The notes under the pieces were generated by a model. It ran no database searches. It was not told the origin of the DNA and saw only the letters and a list, made by a program, of their open reading frames with translations. Position numbers and translations under genes: made by a program. From the NCBI RefSeq assembly GCF_013002715.1, contig NZ_JABENB010000002.1:558001-622000 (forward strand): a DNA stretch of 64,000 nucleotides, read 5' to 3'. The stretch is from Flexivirga aerilata (GTDB taxonomy: Bacteria > Actinomycetota > Actinomycetes > Actinomycetales > Dermatophilaceae). Of this stretch, positions 18,015-26,627 are shown piece after piece. The stretch's first letter is position 1, and each line of letters opens with the position of its first letter.

Positions 18015-18773
18015 TCAGCCGGCGAGCTGCGGCGCCAGCCCGGCGAACGCGGCGGTGCCGGCGTCGGTGATCGCGAGCTCGCGAGGACGCGGACCCGGGC
18101 GCACCCAGTCGTTGTCGCGGGCGGTGCGCAGGATCGCCGCGCCGAGGCCGCCGGAGAGGTGATGGCGCTGCTCGGTCCAGTCGAGGCAGAAGCGCAGCAC
18201 CGGGCGGCTCGCCCGCTGCACCTGCTCGAGGTCGACGCCCCAGGCGCGTAGCGCGGTCGCCGCGCGCGGTCCGAGTTCGAAGGACGGCTGCTCGATCGGC
18301 GCGGACAGCCGGTCGCCGTCGCGGCGGGTGTCGCAGGTGCCGTCCAGCGGACGCAGCACCCCGTCGGCGATGAGCGCCTCGGTGAGCGACACGCCGAGCC
18401 GGCCCGCGAAGTGGTCGTAACAGGTGCGCGCGGTGCGCAACCGCTGCAGGCGGGTGCCCTGCCGCAGCGAGGTGACCGGCGGCAGCGGCGTCATCGCGAC
18501 CAGCGCCTCGAACGCGGCCGCGACCTGCGCGCTCGCCAGGTAGTAGTAGCGGTGCCGGCCGCTCGCCTCCACCCGCACCAGGCCGCCGTCGAGCAGCTTG
18601 CGCAGGTGACCGCTCGCCGTCGCCGCGCTCACCCCGGCCTCGGCGGCCAGCCGGGACGCCGGCAGGCGCCGCCCGTCGATCAGCGCGGCGATCATCCGGG
18701 CGCGGGCCCGGTCGGCGAACATCGCGGCGATCGGCGACACGTCGCCCTCGTCGGCGCGGGTGCTCTCGGTCAT
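18015..18773 (-). CDS. ArsR-type winged-helix transcriptional regulator
   Basis: This protein of about 252 residues has an N-terminal ArsR/SmtB-like winged helix (residues about 15-85, with ASRLAAEAGVSAATASGHLRKL and a GRHRYYYLAS wing) and a long C-terminal extension of unknown function. No ArsR metal-binding Cys motif is evident in the recognition helix. It is divergent from an MFS exporter gene, with an operator-like palindrome between, so it likely controls the exporter. An ATG at 18782 is the alternative start. Confidence 0.85.
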   Translation of the reverse strand: MTESTRADEGDVSPIAAMFADRARARMIAALIDGRRLPASRLAAEAGVSAATASGHLRKLLDGGLVRVEASGRHRYYYLASAQVAAAFEALVAMTPLPPVTSLRQGTRLQRLRTARTCYDHFAGRLGVSLTEALIADGVLRPLDGTCDTRRDGDRLSAPIEQPSFELGPRAATALRAWGVDLEQVQRASRPVLRFCLDWTEQRHHLSGGLGAAILRTARDNDWVRPGPRPRELAITDAGTAAFAGLAPQLAG

Positions 18774-18797
18774 GCCACCCATCCTCACCCGGGATCG

Positions 18798-18815
18798 CTT
18801 CGGCGGCCACCGAAG
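18798..18815. promoter_or_regulatory. Operator-like palindrome between regulator and exporter
   Basis: CTTCGGCGGCCACCGAAG is an 18-bp inverted repeat with only one mismatched pair. It lies midway in the 65-bp gap separating the divergent regulator and MFS starts. It is the obvious binding site for the adjacent ArsR-type dimer. Confidence 0.55.
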
Positions 18816-18838
18816 GTTCACCCGCCCACGCTCGTCGT

Positions 18839-20215
18839 ATGACGGCAGCCACGCCCCGCACACCGACCCGTCCCGCTCCGCTCACGCCTCGTGCGCCCCT
18901 CCTCGTCCTCTGCGCCGCGATGTTCCTGGTGTTGCTGGACGTGTCGGCGGTCAACGTCGCACTGCCCAGCATCGACCGCGATCTGGGCGGCGGCACGGCC
19001 GGCGCCCAGGGCGTCGTCGACAGCTACACGGTGCCGCTGGCGGCGCTGCTGCTCACCGCGGGCGCCCTGGCCGACCGCTTCTCGCCGCGCCGCTGCTTCG
19101 CCGCCGGTCTGGCCGGCTTCGGGGTTGGGTCGCTGGTCTGCGCTGTTGCGCCCGGGCTGCCGATCCTGTTGAGCGGCAGGGTGATCCAGGGCATCGGTGC
19201 CGCGGCGATGCTGCCGGCGAGCCTTGCACTGATCGGGTCCATCTGGACCGACGCCGGCCGACGGGCCCGCGCGATCGCGGTCTGGTCCGGCATCTCCGGC
19301 TCCGCAGTCGCGGTCGGCCCGCTCGCCGGTGGCGCACTCGTCGCGATGGGCGGCTGGCGGCCGGTGTTCGCGGTCAACCTGCCGGTGATCGGCGCCGCCC
19401 TGCTCGGGTGCCGGGTGCTGCCGCGCGGCGCCCATGCGCCCCGCCGCACCGACTGGTGGGGTGCGGTCCTGTCGGTGCTGTGGCTCGGCGCGCTCATCAC
19501 CGCGGTGATCGTGCTCGGCGGCGGCCCCGCACCGGCGGCGGGCGGGCTGCTCGCGCTCGCGGCCGCCGGGATCGCGGCTTTCGTCATACAGCAGGGCAGA
19601 GCGGGTGAGCAGATGGTGCCGCGGGCGCTGTGGCGCAGCGGCCGGCTGATGCGCTGCTGCGGCGGCTCGCTGGCGATGAACCTGGTCGGCAACGGCACGC
19701 TGCTGGTGCTGACGTTCCTGCTGCAGGGCGTGCAACGGCACAGTGCGCCGGTCGCCGGGCTGCTCACGCTGCCCACCTTCCTGCCGCTCACGGTGGTGCC
19801 GCTCCTCGCCGGGCGGTGGATGCTGCGGCTGCGGGGCAGCACGCTGATCCGCAGCGGTTTCGCGATCGGCGTCGCCGGTCAGCTGGGTCTCGCGCTCGCC
19901 GTCGGAAGTGCGGCCGGCCGGTTCTGGCCGCTGGTGCCCGGGATGGTCCTCACCGGGGTGGCGCTCGGCCTGCTCGTGGCCCCGCTGGTCGCCGGCTCGG
20001 TGGCCGCGGCGCCGGCGCACGGCGGGCTCGCCGGAGGCCTCAACAACGCTGCTCGCCAGACCGGCACGTCCCTCGGCGTCGCGGTCTTCGGCGCGGTGAC
20101 CGGTGCGATCGCGGCACCCGGGGTGGGCGGCCGGATGGCGGTCTGCTTCCTGCTCGGCGCCGGGATCTGGGCAGTCGCGGGCCTGATCGCGGGCTCACGG
20201 GCCGTGGGGGCGTGA
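18839..20215 (+). CDS. MFS transporter, DHA2-like drug exporter
   Basis: This 458-residue protein has about 14 hydrophobic segments, matching the 14-TM DHA2 (EmrB/QacA) branch of the major facilitator superfamily. It shows LALLLTAGALADRFSPRR (motif A-like) and VAVGPLAGGALVAMGGWR (motif C, antiporter-type) followed by WRPVFAVNLP. A drug or metabolite/proton antiport role is inferred. The divergent regulator probably makes it inducible. The substrate cannot be told from sequence. Confidence 0.9.
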   Translation: MTAATPRTPTRPAPLTPRAPLLVLCAAMFLVLLDVSAVNVALPSIDRDLGGGTAGAQGVVDSYTVPLAALLLTAGALADRFSPRRCFAAGLAGFGVGSLVCAVAPGLPILLSGRVIQGIGAAAMLPASLALIGSIWTDAGRRARAIAVWSGISGSAVAVGPLAGGALVAMGGWRPVFAVNLPVIGAALLGCRVLPRGAHAPRRTDWWGAVLSVLWLGALITAVIVLGGGPAPAAGGLLALAAAGIAAFVIQQGRAGEQMVPRALWRSGRLMRCCGGSLAMNLVGNGTLLVLTFLLQGVQRHSAPVAGLLTLPTFLPLTVVPLLAGRWMLRLRGSTLIRSGFAIGVAGQLGLALAVGSAAGRFWPLVPGMVLTGVALGLLVAPLVAGSVAAAPAHGGLAGGLNNAARQTGTSLGVAVFGAVTGAIAAPGVGGRMAVCFLLGAGIWAVAGLIAGSRAVGA

Positions 20216-20259
20216 AGTGGGTCGAGGCCTGCGTCATACGCCCGTAGACTGGGGGGACG

Positions 20260-21390
20260 ATGACAAGTGACGATCATGATCGGCTGCCCGGCGAGTTGCA
20301 CCGCGCGTTGAACGACACTACCGACACCACGAGCGGCCCGCCGGGCACATCCGACGCACCCCCGCAGCCCCCCGGCGACGTGCAGGCCGAGCACACGGTC
20401 GAGATCGCCCCGGACATCGCGATGGTGACGCTGCTCGGTCCGCGCGACGAGTTGCTGCGCACCATCGAGCGCGCCTTTCCGCGGCTGCAAATCCACGTGC
20501 GCGGCAACGTCTTCCACCTCGCCGGGCCGCCCGCCGACATGGCGCTGGTCGAGGAACTGCTCGACGAACTCCTCACGATCATCGACGCCGGCCAGCCGCT
20601 CAATCGCGACGCGGTCGAGCGGTCGATCGGCATGCTGCGGGCCCGCACCCGCGAGCGCCCGGCCGACGTGCTGACGATGAACATCGTGAGCAACCGCGGC
20701 CGCACGATCCGCCCGAAGACGTTGGGGCAGAAGGAGTATGTCGACGCGATCGATGCGAACACCGTCGTCTTCGGCATCGGCCCGGCCGGCACCGGCAAGA
20801 CCTACCTGGCGATGGCCAAGGCGGTCGCGGCCCTGCAGGCCAAGGAGGTCAACCGCATCATCCTGACCCGGCCCGCGGTCGAGGCCGGTGAGCGGCTCGG
20901 CTTCCTGCCAGGCACGCTCAACGACAAGATCGACCCTTACCTACGCCCGCTCTACGACGCACTGCACGACATGGTCGACCCCGACTCGATCCCGCGCCTC
21001 ATGGCGAGCGGCACGGTCGAGGTGGCGCCGCTGGCGTACATGCGGGGCCGGACCATCAATGACTCCTTCATCATCCTCGACGAGGCGCAGAACACCACGG
21101 CCGAGCAGATGAAGATGTTCCTCACCCGGCTCGGATTCGGCTCCAAGATGGTCGTCACCGGCGACGTCACGCAGGTCGACCTGCCGGGCGGCACCAAGTC
21201 GGGTCTGCGGGTGGTGCAGGACATCCTCGAGGGCATCGACGACGTGCACTTCTCCCGGCTGACCTCGCACGACGTCGTGCGGCACCGGCTGGTGAGCGCG
21301 ATCGTCGACGCGTATGACGAATTCGATGCGCGCACAGCCCGATCCGGCCCGAGCCGGGCGTCCGGCGGCGAACGGCGGGATCGTTCGTGA
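20260..21390 (+). CDS. phoH: PhoH-like ATPase
   Basis: This 376-residue P-loop protein has Walker A GPAGTGKT at residues 174-181 and Walker [10 protein letters not shown]. It carries the family stretches [17 protein letters not shown] and [13 protein letters not shown], which define the PhoH family of RNA-associated ATPases/helicase-like proteins. The N-terminal 40 residues are low-complexity and acidic. A TAGACT hexamer and a GGGGGG run lie just before the ATG. It starts a run with ybeY, a CNNM-type gene and era, the conserved rRNA-maturation neighbourhood, so a role in RNA processing with YbeY and Era is likely. Confidence 0.94.
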   Translation: MTSDDHDRLPGELHRALNDTTDTTSGPPGTSDAPPQPPGDVQAEHTVEIAPDIAMVTLLGPRDELLRTIERAFPRLQIHVRGNVFHLAGPPADMALVEELLDELLTIIDAGQPLNRDAVERSIGMLRARTRERPADVLTMNIVSNRGRTIRPKTLGQKEYVDAIDANTVVFGIGPAGTGKTYLAMAKAVAALQAKEVNRIILTRPAVEAGERLGFLPGTLNDKIDPYLRPLYDALHDMVDPDSIPRLMASGTVEVAPLAYMRGRTINDSFIILDEAQNTTAEQMKMFLTRLGFGSKMVVTGDVTQVDLPGGTKSGLRVVQDILEGIDDVHFSRLTSHDVVRHRLVSAIVDAYDEFDARTARSGPSRASGGERRDRS

Positions 21391-21884
21391 GCATCGACCT
21401 GCTCAACGAGACCGACGTCCCGGTCGACCTCGAGGAGCTGCACGACTGTGCCGCGTTCGTGCTGCACGAGATGCGGGTGCACCCGGGTGTCGACCTCTAC
21501 ATCGGCGTCATCGACGAGGCCGCCATGGAGACGCTCCACAAGCAGTGGATGGACCTGCCCGGCCCCACCGACGTGATGAGCTTCCCGATGGACGAGCTGC
21601 GTCCCGGCACCGACGGTGACGAACCGGTCGAGGGCATGCTCGGTGACGTCGTGCTGTGCCCAACGGTAGCGGCCAAGCAGGCCGCCGAGGCCGGGCACAC
21701 CACGGCCGAGGAACTGCTGCTGCTCACCGTGCACGGCATCCTGCACCTGCTCGGCTACGACCACGCGGAGCCCGACGAGCGCCGGGAGATGTTCGAGCTG
21801 CAGCGCCGGCTGCTGCTGACCTTCCTGGCCGGCCGCGGCCGCACCGGTGCCGCCGTGAGCATCACCCCACCCTCGGGGGAGTGA
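21387..21884 (+). CDS. ybeY: Endoribonuclease YbeY (rRNA maturation)
   Basis: This 165-residue single-strand endoribonuclease takes part in 16S rRNA 3' end maturation and 70S quality control. The zinc-binding signature HGILHLLGYDH is at residues 116-126, with DVMSFPMDE and GDVVLCP upstream, all as expected. The GTG start overlaps the phoH stop by 4 bp and the CNNM-type gene follows after 7 bp. Confidence 0.96.
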   Translation: MSIDLLNETDVPVDLEELHDCAAFVLHEMRVHPGVDLYIGVIDEAAMETLHKQWMDLPGPTDVMSFPMDELRPGTDGDEPVEGMLGDVVLCPTVAAKQAAEAGHTTAEELLLLTVHGILHLLGYDHAEPDERREMFELQRRLLLTFLAGRGRTGAAVSITPPSGE

Positions 21885-21891
21885 CGCTTCG

Positions 21892-23256
21892 ATGGTGCCG
21901 TTACTCATCGCCGCGCTGGTCGCGGTGGTCCTCGGATTTGGTTTCGCCGCAGCCGAATCCGCGCTCAGCCGGATCGGCCGCAACTCCGCCGACGCGCTGA
22001 TCGAGGAGGGCCGCCGTGGGTCCGGCGCACTCGGCAGACTCGTCGACGACAGCTCGGCCGTCGCGATGGTGCTGACCTTCCTGCGCAACATCGCCGAGGC
22101 CACCGCGGCCGTGCTGGTCACCCTCGCGATGCGCGAGGCGTTCGGCAACTTCTGGATCGCGCTGCTGGTGGCGATCGCGGTCATGGCGCTGGTGTCGTTC
22201 GTCCTGGTCGGCGTCTCGCCACGCACGCTCGGGCGGCAGCACGCGATCGGCTTCGCGCTCGCCACCGCGCCGGGCGTGCTCTGGCTGCACCGGGTGCTCA
22301 GCCCGGTCGCCCGGGCGCTGGTAGCCGTCGGCAATGCCGTGACGCCCGGGCGGGGCTACCGCGACGGACCGTTCGACTCCGAGGCCGAGCTTCGCGAATA
22401 CGTCGACCTGGCAACGGATTCGGCGCTCATCGAGGACGACGAGCGCAAGATGATCCAGTCGGTCTTCGAACTGGACACCACGGTCGCGCGGGAACTCATG
22501 GTGCCGCGCACCGACATGATCACGATCGACCGCGACAAGACCCTGGGCCAGGCGATGTCGCTCTTCCTGCGCTCCGGTTTCTCCCGGGTGCCGGTGACCG
22601 ACGGCAACCCCGACGACATCGAGGGCGTGCTCTACTTCAAGGACGTCGCCGCCCGGGTGATCGGGCACGAGTCGCTGCTTGCCCAGCCGGTCACCGAGGT
22701 GATGCGCGACGTCACCTTCGTGCCCGACAGCAAGCCGGCCGACGACCTGCTGCGGGAGATGCAGACCGCGCGCCGGCACTTCGCGATCGTCATCGACGAG
22801 TACGGCGGCACCGCCGGCCTGGTGACCCTCGAGGACGTGGTCGAGGAGGTCGTCGGCGAGATCGACGACGAGTACGACCGGGTCACCCCGGGGGTGGAGG
22901 ACCTCGGCGACGGCCTGACGCGCGTGCCGGCCAGGATGGCCGTCGACGACCTGGCCGACCACTTCGACGTGACGATCGAGGAGGACGACGTCGACACTGT
23001 CGGCGGCCTGCTGGCCAAGCTGGTCGGCCGGGTGCCGATCCCCGGAGCGTCCGGTGAGGTCGCGGGCCTGCGCCTCACCGCCGAGCGTATGGCGGGGCGT
23101 CGCCACCAGATCGCGACCGTGACCGTCGAGCGCGTCGCGGATGACGCGGGCGGCGTGGACGATCAGTCGGCCGGCGACTCGCCGGAGGCCGAGCGCGGGA
23201 CGGCTCTCGTCATACAGCAGGATGGGCGGGAGTCGGCGAAGGAGACAGCGAGATGA
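21892..23256 (+). CDS. Hemolysin-family CNNM/CorC-type transporter with CBS pair
   Basis: This 454-residue protein has, in order, a DUF21/CNNM membrane domain with about four segments (residues 1-140, beginning with hydrophobic [17 protein letters not shown]). A CBS pair follows (about 205-325, with [16 protein letters not shown] and [20 protein letters not shown]), then a CorC_HlyC domain (about 345-420). Relatives transport or sense Mg2+/Co2+; the old hemolysin name is misleading. It sits between ybeY and era as in many bacteria. Its stop overlaps the era ATG. Confidence 0.92.
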   Translation: MVPLLIAALVAVVLGFGFAAAESALSRIGRNSADALIEEGRRGSGALGRLVDDSSAVAMVLTFLRNIAEATAAVLVTLAMREAFGNFWIALLVAIAVMALVSFVLVGVSPRTLGRQHAIGFALATAPGVLWLHRVLSPVARALVAVGNAVTPGRGYRDGPFDSEAELREYVDLATDSALIEDDERKMIQSVFELDTTVARELMVPRTDMITIDRDKTLGQAMSLFLRSGFSRVPVTDGNPDDIEGVLYFKDVAARVIGHESLLAQPVTEVMRDVTFVPDSKPADDLLREMQTARRHFAIVIDEYGGTAGLVTLEDVVEEVVGEIDDEYDRVTPGVEDLGDGLTRVPARMAVDDLADHFDVTIEEDDVDTVGGLLAKLVGRVPIPGASGEVAGLRLTAERMAGRRHQIATVTVERVADDAGGVDDQSAGDSPEAERGTALVIQQDGRESAKETAR

Positions 23257-24164
23257 GCGAGTACCGCGCGGGATTCGCGTGCCTGGTGGGCCGCCCCAAC
23301 GCGGGCAAGTCGACCCTGACCAACGCGCTCGTCGGGCAGAAGGTCGCGATCACCTCCAACAAGCCGCAGACGACCCGGCACACGATCCGCGGCATCGCCA
23401 CCACCGACGACGCCCAGCTGATCCTGGTCGACACCCCAGGCCTGCACAAACCGCGCACCCTGCTCGGGCAGCGGCTCAACGACGTGGTCCGCGAGACCCT
23501 GCTGGACGTCGACGTCATCGGCTTCTGCCTGCCGTGCGACCAGCGCATCGGGCCGGGCGACCAATACATCGCCAAGGAGCTCGAGGAGCTGCGGCGCGGA
23601 CGCAAGCGGCCGGTGGTGGCGATCGCCACCAAGTCCGACACGGTCGACCGGGACCGGCTGGCCGAGCACCTGGTCGCGATCGAACAGCTCGGCGACTGGG
23701 ACGAGATCGTGCCGTGCTCGGCGACCAACGGCGAGCAGGTCGACACCGTGCGCGAGGTGCTGATGAAGTATCTGCCGCCGTCGCCGAAGCTCTACCCGGA
23801 CGACGTGCTCACCGACGAGCCCGACGACGTGATGGTCGCCGAGCTGGTCCGGGAAGCCGCGCTGGAAGGCGTGCGCGACGAGCTGCCGCACAGCATCGCG
23901 GTCGTCGTGGAGGAGATGCTCCCGCGTGAGGGGCGGCCGGCCGACAAGCCGCTGATGGACGTGCGGGTGAACATCTTCGTCGAGCGCTCCAGCCAGAAGG
24001 CGATCATCATCGGCCGTGGCGGCTCGCGGCTGCGCGATGTCGGCACGCGGGCGCGCACCGCGATCGAGGAGCTGCTCGGGCAGAGGGTCTTCCTCGACCT
24101 GCACGTGAAGATCGCCAAGGACTGGCAGCGCGACCCCAACCAGCTGTCCAAGCTGGGTTTCTAG
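23253..24164 (+). CDS. era: GTPase Era
   Basis: This 303-residue GTPase binds 16S rRNA 3' end and supports 30S assembly. G1 is GRPNAGKS (13-20), G3 is DTPGLHKP, G4 is ATKSD, and a C-terminal KH domain includes SQKAIIIGRGGSRLRDVG. It is coupled to the upstream CNNM-type gene by an ATGA-type overlap. Together with phoH and ybeY it forms a ribosome-maturation cluster. Confidence 0.97.
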   Translation: MSEYRAGFACLVGRPNAGKSTLTNALVGQKVAITSNKPQTTRHTIRGIATTDDAQLILVDTPGLHKPRTLLGQRLNDVVRETLLDVDVIGFCLPCDQRIGPGDQYIAKELEELRRGRKRPVVAIATKSDTVDRDRLAEHLVAIEQLGDWDEIVPCSATNGEQVDTVREVLMKYLPPSPKLYPDDVLTDEPDDVMVAELVREAALEGVRDELPHSIAVVVEEMLPREGRPADKPLMDVRVNIFVERSSQKAIIIGRGGSRLRDVGTRARTAIEELLGQRVFLDLHVKIAKDWQRDPNQLSKLGF

Positions 24165-24179
24165 GAGGACGCACCGGCG

Positions 24180-24926
24180 ATGGCGCGGGACAACGACAAC
24201 CTGGTCTGGGCCGAGTTCGGGGAGGTGCTGCGCCTGCCGGTCGACCGCGATCGCGACTATGTGCACGGCATCCCGTGGGACGCCGCAGGCTTCCTGCCGC
24301 AGCTGCCGCTCGTCGACATCGGCTCCGGCACCGGCCTGACCACCATCACCCTGGCCGAGCGCTTCCCGGACACCGAGATCGTGTCGGTGGAGCCGGAGCC
24401 CATGTCACGCTCGCTGCAGATGCTGCGCATCGCCGAGCGCGACGAAATTCGCTCCCGCACAACGGTTTTGCCGGAGCCGATCCTGCAGGCGTGGCTGCCG
24501 GAGCAGTGCGGGGGAGCGTTTCTCTTCAACGTCATCTACTTCCTCGGCGGCCGGGAGCGCGACGCGTTCTGGCAGCGGATGGCTCGCGTCATGGCGCCGG
24601 GCGCGCCGATCCTGCTCAGCCGGTCGTATGGCGGGGTGCCGGACAAGCCGGTCGAGCGCGAGCTGGTGCAGTCGGCCGCCATGGGCCGGATGGAATACCA
24701 GCGGTGGTTCGAGGCTCACCCGGTCGCCGGCGGCCGCGTCGAGGTCACCAACACCTTCCGGGTGCTGCGCGACGGCGAGCAGGTGCGCGAGGTCGTCTCC
24801 ACGATCCACCCCTTCGGGCTCGACGAGGACGTCGTGCTGGAGGAGGTGCCGATCGGCCAGTTCGGCATCGAGGAGCTCGACGACCGCTACTTCGCGATCC
24901 GGCGGCTGCCGGACATCGTGCGCTGA
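24180..24926 (+). CDS. Class I SAM-dependent methyltransferase
   Basis: This 248-residue protein has the SAM motif VDIGSGTGLTTITLAERFPD around residue 44 and motif II/III-like EPEPMSRSLQMLRIAER. The target is unknown. A strong ribosome-binding sequence AGGAGGACG lies upstream, and it starts 15 bp after era, so it probably belongs to the same transcript. No specialised domain is visible to define a substrate. Confidence 0.8.
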   Translation: MARDNDNLVWAEFGEVLRLPVDRDRDYVHGIPWDAAGFLPQLPLVDIGSGTGLTTITLAERFPDTEIVSVEPEPMSRSLQMLRIAERDEIRSRTTVLPEPILQAWLPEQCGGAFLFNVIYFLGGRERDAFWQRMARVMAPGAPILLSRSYGGVPDKPVERELVQSAAMGRMEYQRWFEAHPVAGGRVEVTNTFRVLRDGEQVREVVSTIHPFGLDEDVVLEEVPIGQFGIEELDDRYFAIRRLPDIVR

Positions 24927-25049
24927 CCGAGGCAGCCGTGCGGCGAGGCAACCGTGTGACTAGGCAACCGGGAACCGGGCCGGGTGCTGCACCGTTGTCC
25001 GCATGCAATCGGCCCGCAGTGGCATCACACGAGAAAATGGAGACCCCCG

Positions 25050-25661
25050 GTGAGTGAGCCGTCGTCCCGGCAGGACAAGTTGAAGCGACTGCAGAAGCAG
25101 CAGCGTTCGGGGGAGCGGCGTCGGGGTGCGCTGATCTGGGGTGTGGCCGCGGTCGCCGCGCTGGCGGTCGCCGGAGCGGGAGCGTTCGTGGTGGTCCGCG
25201 ACCAGAAGTCCCAGCCGAGCCTGGCCGCTGTCAAGAGCTATCAGGAGCAGGCCGGCCAGCACGTGACGACGCCGGTGAAGTATCCGCAGACGCCGCCGGT
25301 GGGCGGCGAGCACAACCCGGTCTGGCTCAACTGCGGCGTCTACAACCAGCCGGTGCCCAACGAAAACGCCGTGCACGCCCTGGAGCACGGCGCGGTGTGG
25401 GTGACCTACCGGGAGGGCACGCCCGCAGCCGACGTCGCCAAGCTGCGCGCCGCGCTGCCCGACACCTACAGCGTGCTGTCGCCGATCAAGACCCAGCCGG
25501 CACCGGTCGTGGTCACCGCATGGGGCAAGCAGCTCGCCCTGACCGGAGCCGACGACAAGCGGCTGCCGGAGTTCATCAAGACCTACCGGCTCGGCCCGCA
25601 GACCCCTGAGCCGGGCGCCGCCTGCACCGGCGGCCTGGACGCGCCGGGCAAGCAGTCATGA
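25050..25661 (+). CDS. DUF3105 membrane-anchored protein
   Basis: This protein of about 203 residues has a basic cytoplasmic N-terminus with a short coiled stretch (RQDKLKRLQKQQRSGERRR). One membrane segment follows (about 29-50, ALIWGVAAVAALAVAGAG), then an extracellular DUF3105 domain recognised by PPVGGEHNPVWLNCGVYNQPVP and HALEHGAVWVTY. The conserved His/Cys residues suggest metal binding, but function is not established. The GTG start has GGAG 8 nt upstream. It is coupled to the DUF305 gene by a 4-bp overlap, a pairing seen often in actinobacteria. Confidence 0.87.
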   Translation: MSEPSSRQDKLKRLQKQQRSGERRRGALIWGVAAVAALAVAGAGAFVVVRDQKSQPSLAAVKSYQEQAGQHVTTPVKYPQTPPVGGEHNPVWLNCGVYNQPVPNENAVHALEHGAVWVTYREGTPAADVAKLRAALPDTYSVLSPIKTQPAPVVVTAWGKQLALTGADDKRLPEFIKTYRLGPQTPEPGAACTGGLDAPGKQS

Positions 25662-26482
25662 CCGATGGTCGTGACGGCACCGACGATCGGGAGGATGTCG
25701 ACGGCGGCGTCGAGGGCGGCGTCGGCGGCGGCGACGGCGGCGGTGTGGACCGTGCGGCGGCCGACGACCTCGACGAGGCGGACGACGACGGCGACGGGAC
25801 CGACGCCCGGCATACGGCCGGCGGCAGCCGGCGCGCGGTGCTCACGACGGTCATCGCCGCGGTCGCCGTGCTCGCGGTCGTGTTGAGTGGCCTGATCGGC
25901 TATCGGATGGGCAACTCGACACCGGGGGACAACAGCGTCGAGGCCGGGTTCGCCCGGGACATGCAGACCCACCACCAGCAGGCGGTCGAGATGTCGTTCA
26001 TCATCCGCGACAAGACCTCCGACCAGGCGATCCGCACGCTGGCCTACGACATCATCACCAGCCAGCAGCAGCAGATGGGCCAGATGTACGGGTGGCTCCA
26101 GGTGTGGGGGCTGCCGCAGACCGGCTCACGTCCGCCGATGGCCTGGATGGCCGGTGGCCACGGAGGCATGCGGATGGGCAGCGCGTCGAAGACCGGGACG
26201 GGCGCGTCCGGCTCGAGCACGGGGTCCGCCGCCGCGATGCCCGGCATGGCGACGCCCGCCCAGCTGCAGCAGCTGCGCGACCTCAAGGGGCGCGCCGCCG
26301 ACCGGCTCTTCCTGCAGCTGATGACCAAGCACCATCAGGGTGGCCTGGAGATGGCGCGAGCCGTGCAGGGGCGCACCACGGTGCGCGCCGTGACCGTGCT
26401 CGCCCGCGCGATCGAGACCGCGCAGACCGCCGAGATCGCCCAGATGCAGCAGATGCTCGCCGAGCGCCCGGCGACGACCTGA
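25658..26482 (+). CDS. DUF305 membrane-anchored protein
   Basis: This 274-residue protein starts with an Asp/Gly-rich acidic tail of about 50 residues. One membrane anchor follows (about 58-80), then an extracellular DUF305 domain, a ferritin-like four-helix bundle. Two paired-His motifs, MQTHHQQAVEM and MTKHHQGGLEM, are the family signature. Between them lies a Met/Gly/Ser-rich loop (MAWMAGGHGGMRMGS) that could bind copper. DUF305 genes are frequently found with copper-handling genes, but none is near here. The ATGA overlap with the DUF3105 gene suggests the two proteins work together at the cell surface. Confidence 0.87.
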   Translation: MTDGRDGTDDREDVDGGVEGGVGGGDGGGVDRAAADDLDEADDDGDGTDARHTAGGSRRAVLTTVIAAVAVLAVVLSGLIGYRMGNSTPGDNSVEAGFARDMQTHHQQAVEMSFIIRDKTSDQAIRTLAYDIITSQQQQMGQMYGWLQVWGLPQTGSRPPMAWMAGGHGGMRMGSASKTGTGASGSSTGSAAAMPGMATPAQLQQLRDLKGRAADRLFLQLMTKHHQGGLEMARAVQGRTTVRAVTVLARAIETAQTAEIAQMQQMLAERPATT

Positions 26483-26519
26483 CCGGCCGGGAACGAGGGG
26501 CTGAGGGGGGTCAGCCGCG

Positions 26520-26627
26520 GAGCAGCCGGGTCACCCGGTCAGCGCTGAGCAGTCGGGTCACCCGGTCAGCGGTGAGCAGCCGGGTCATCCGGTCAGCGCT
26601 GAGCAGCCGGGTCACCCCGTCAGCACC
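26520..26627. repeat. 27-bp minisatellite with paired palindromes
   Basis: Four tandem 27-bp units (26520, 26547, 26574, 26601) fill the end of the gap between the DUF305 gene and the protease gene on the other strand. The last unit overlaps the protease stop region. Most units contain CCGGGTCACCCGG, a 13-bp palindrome with a single central base, and CAGCGCTG, a perfect 8-bp palindrome. The block could act as a two-way terminator. Confidence 0.75.
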
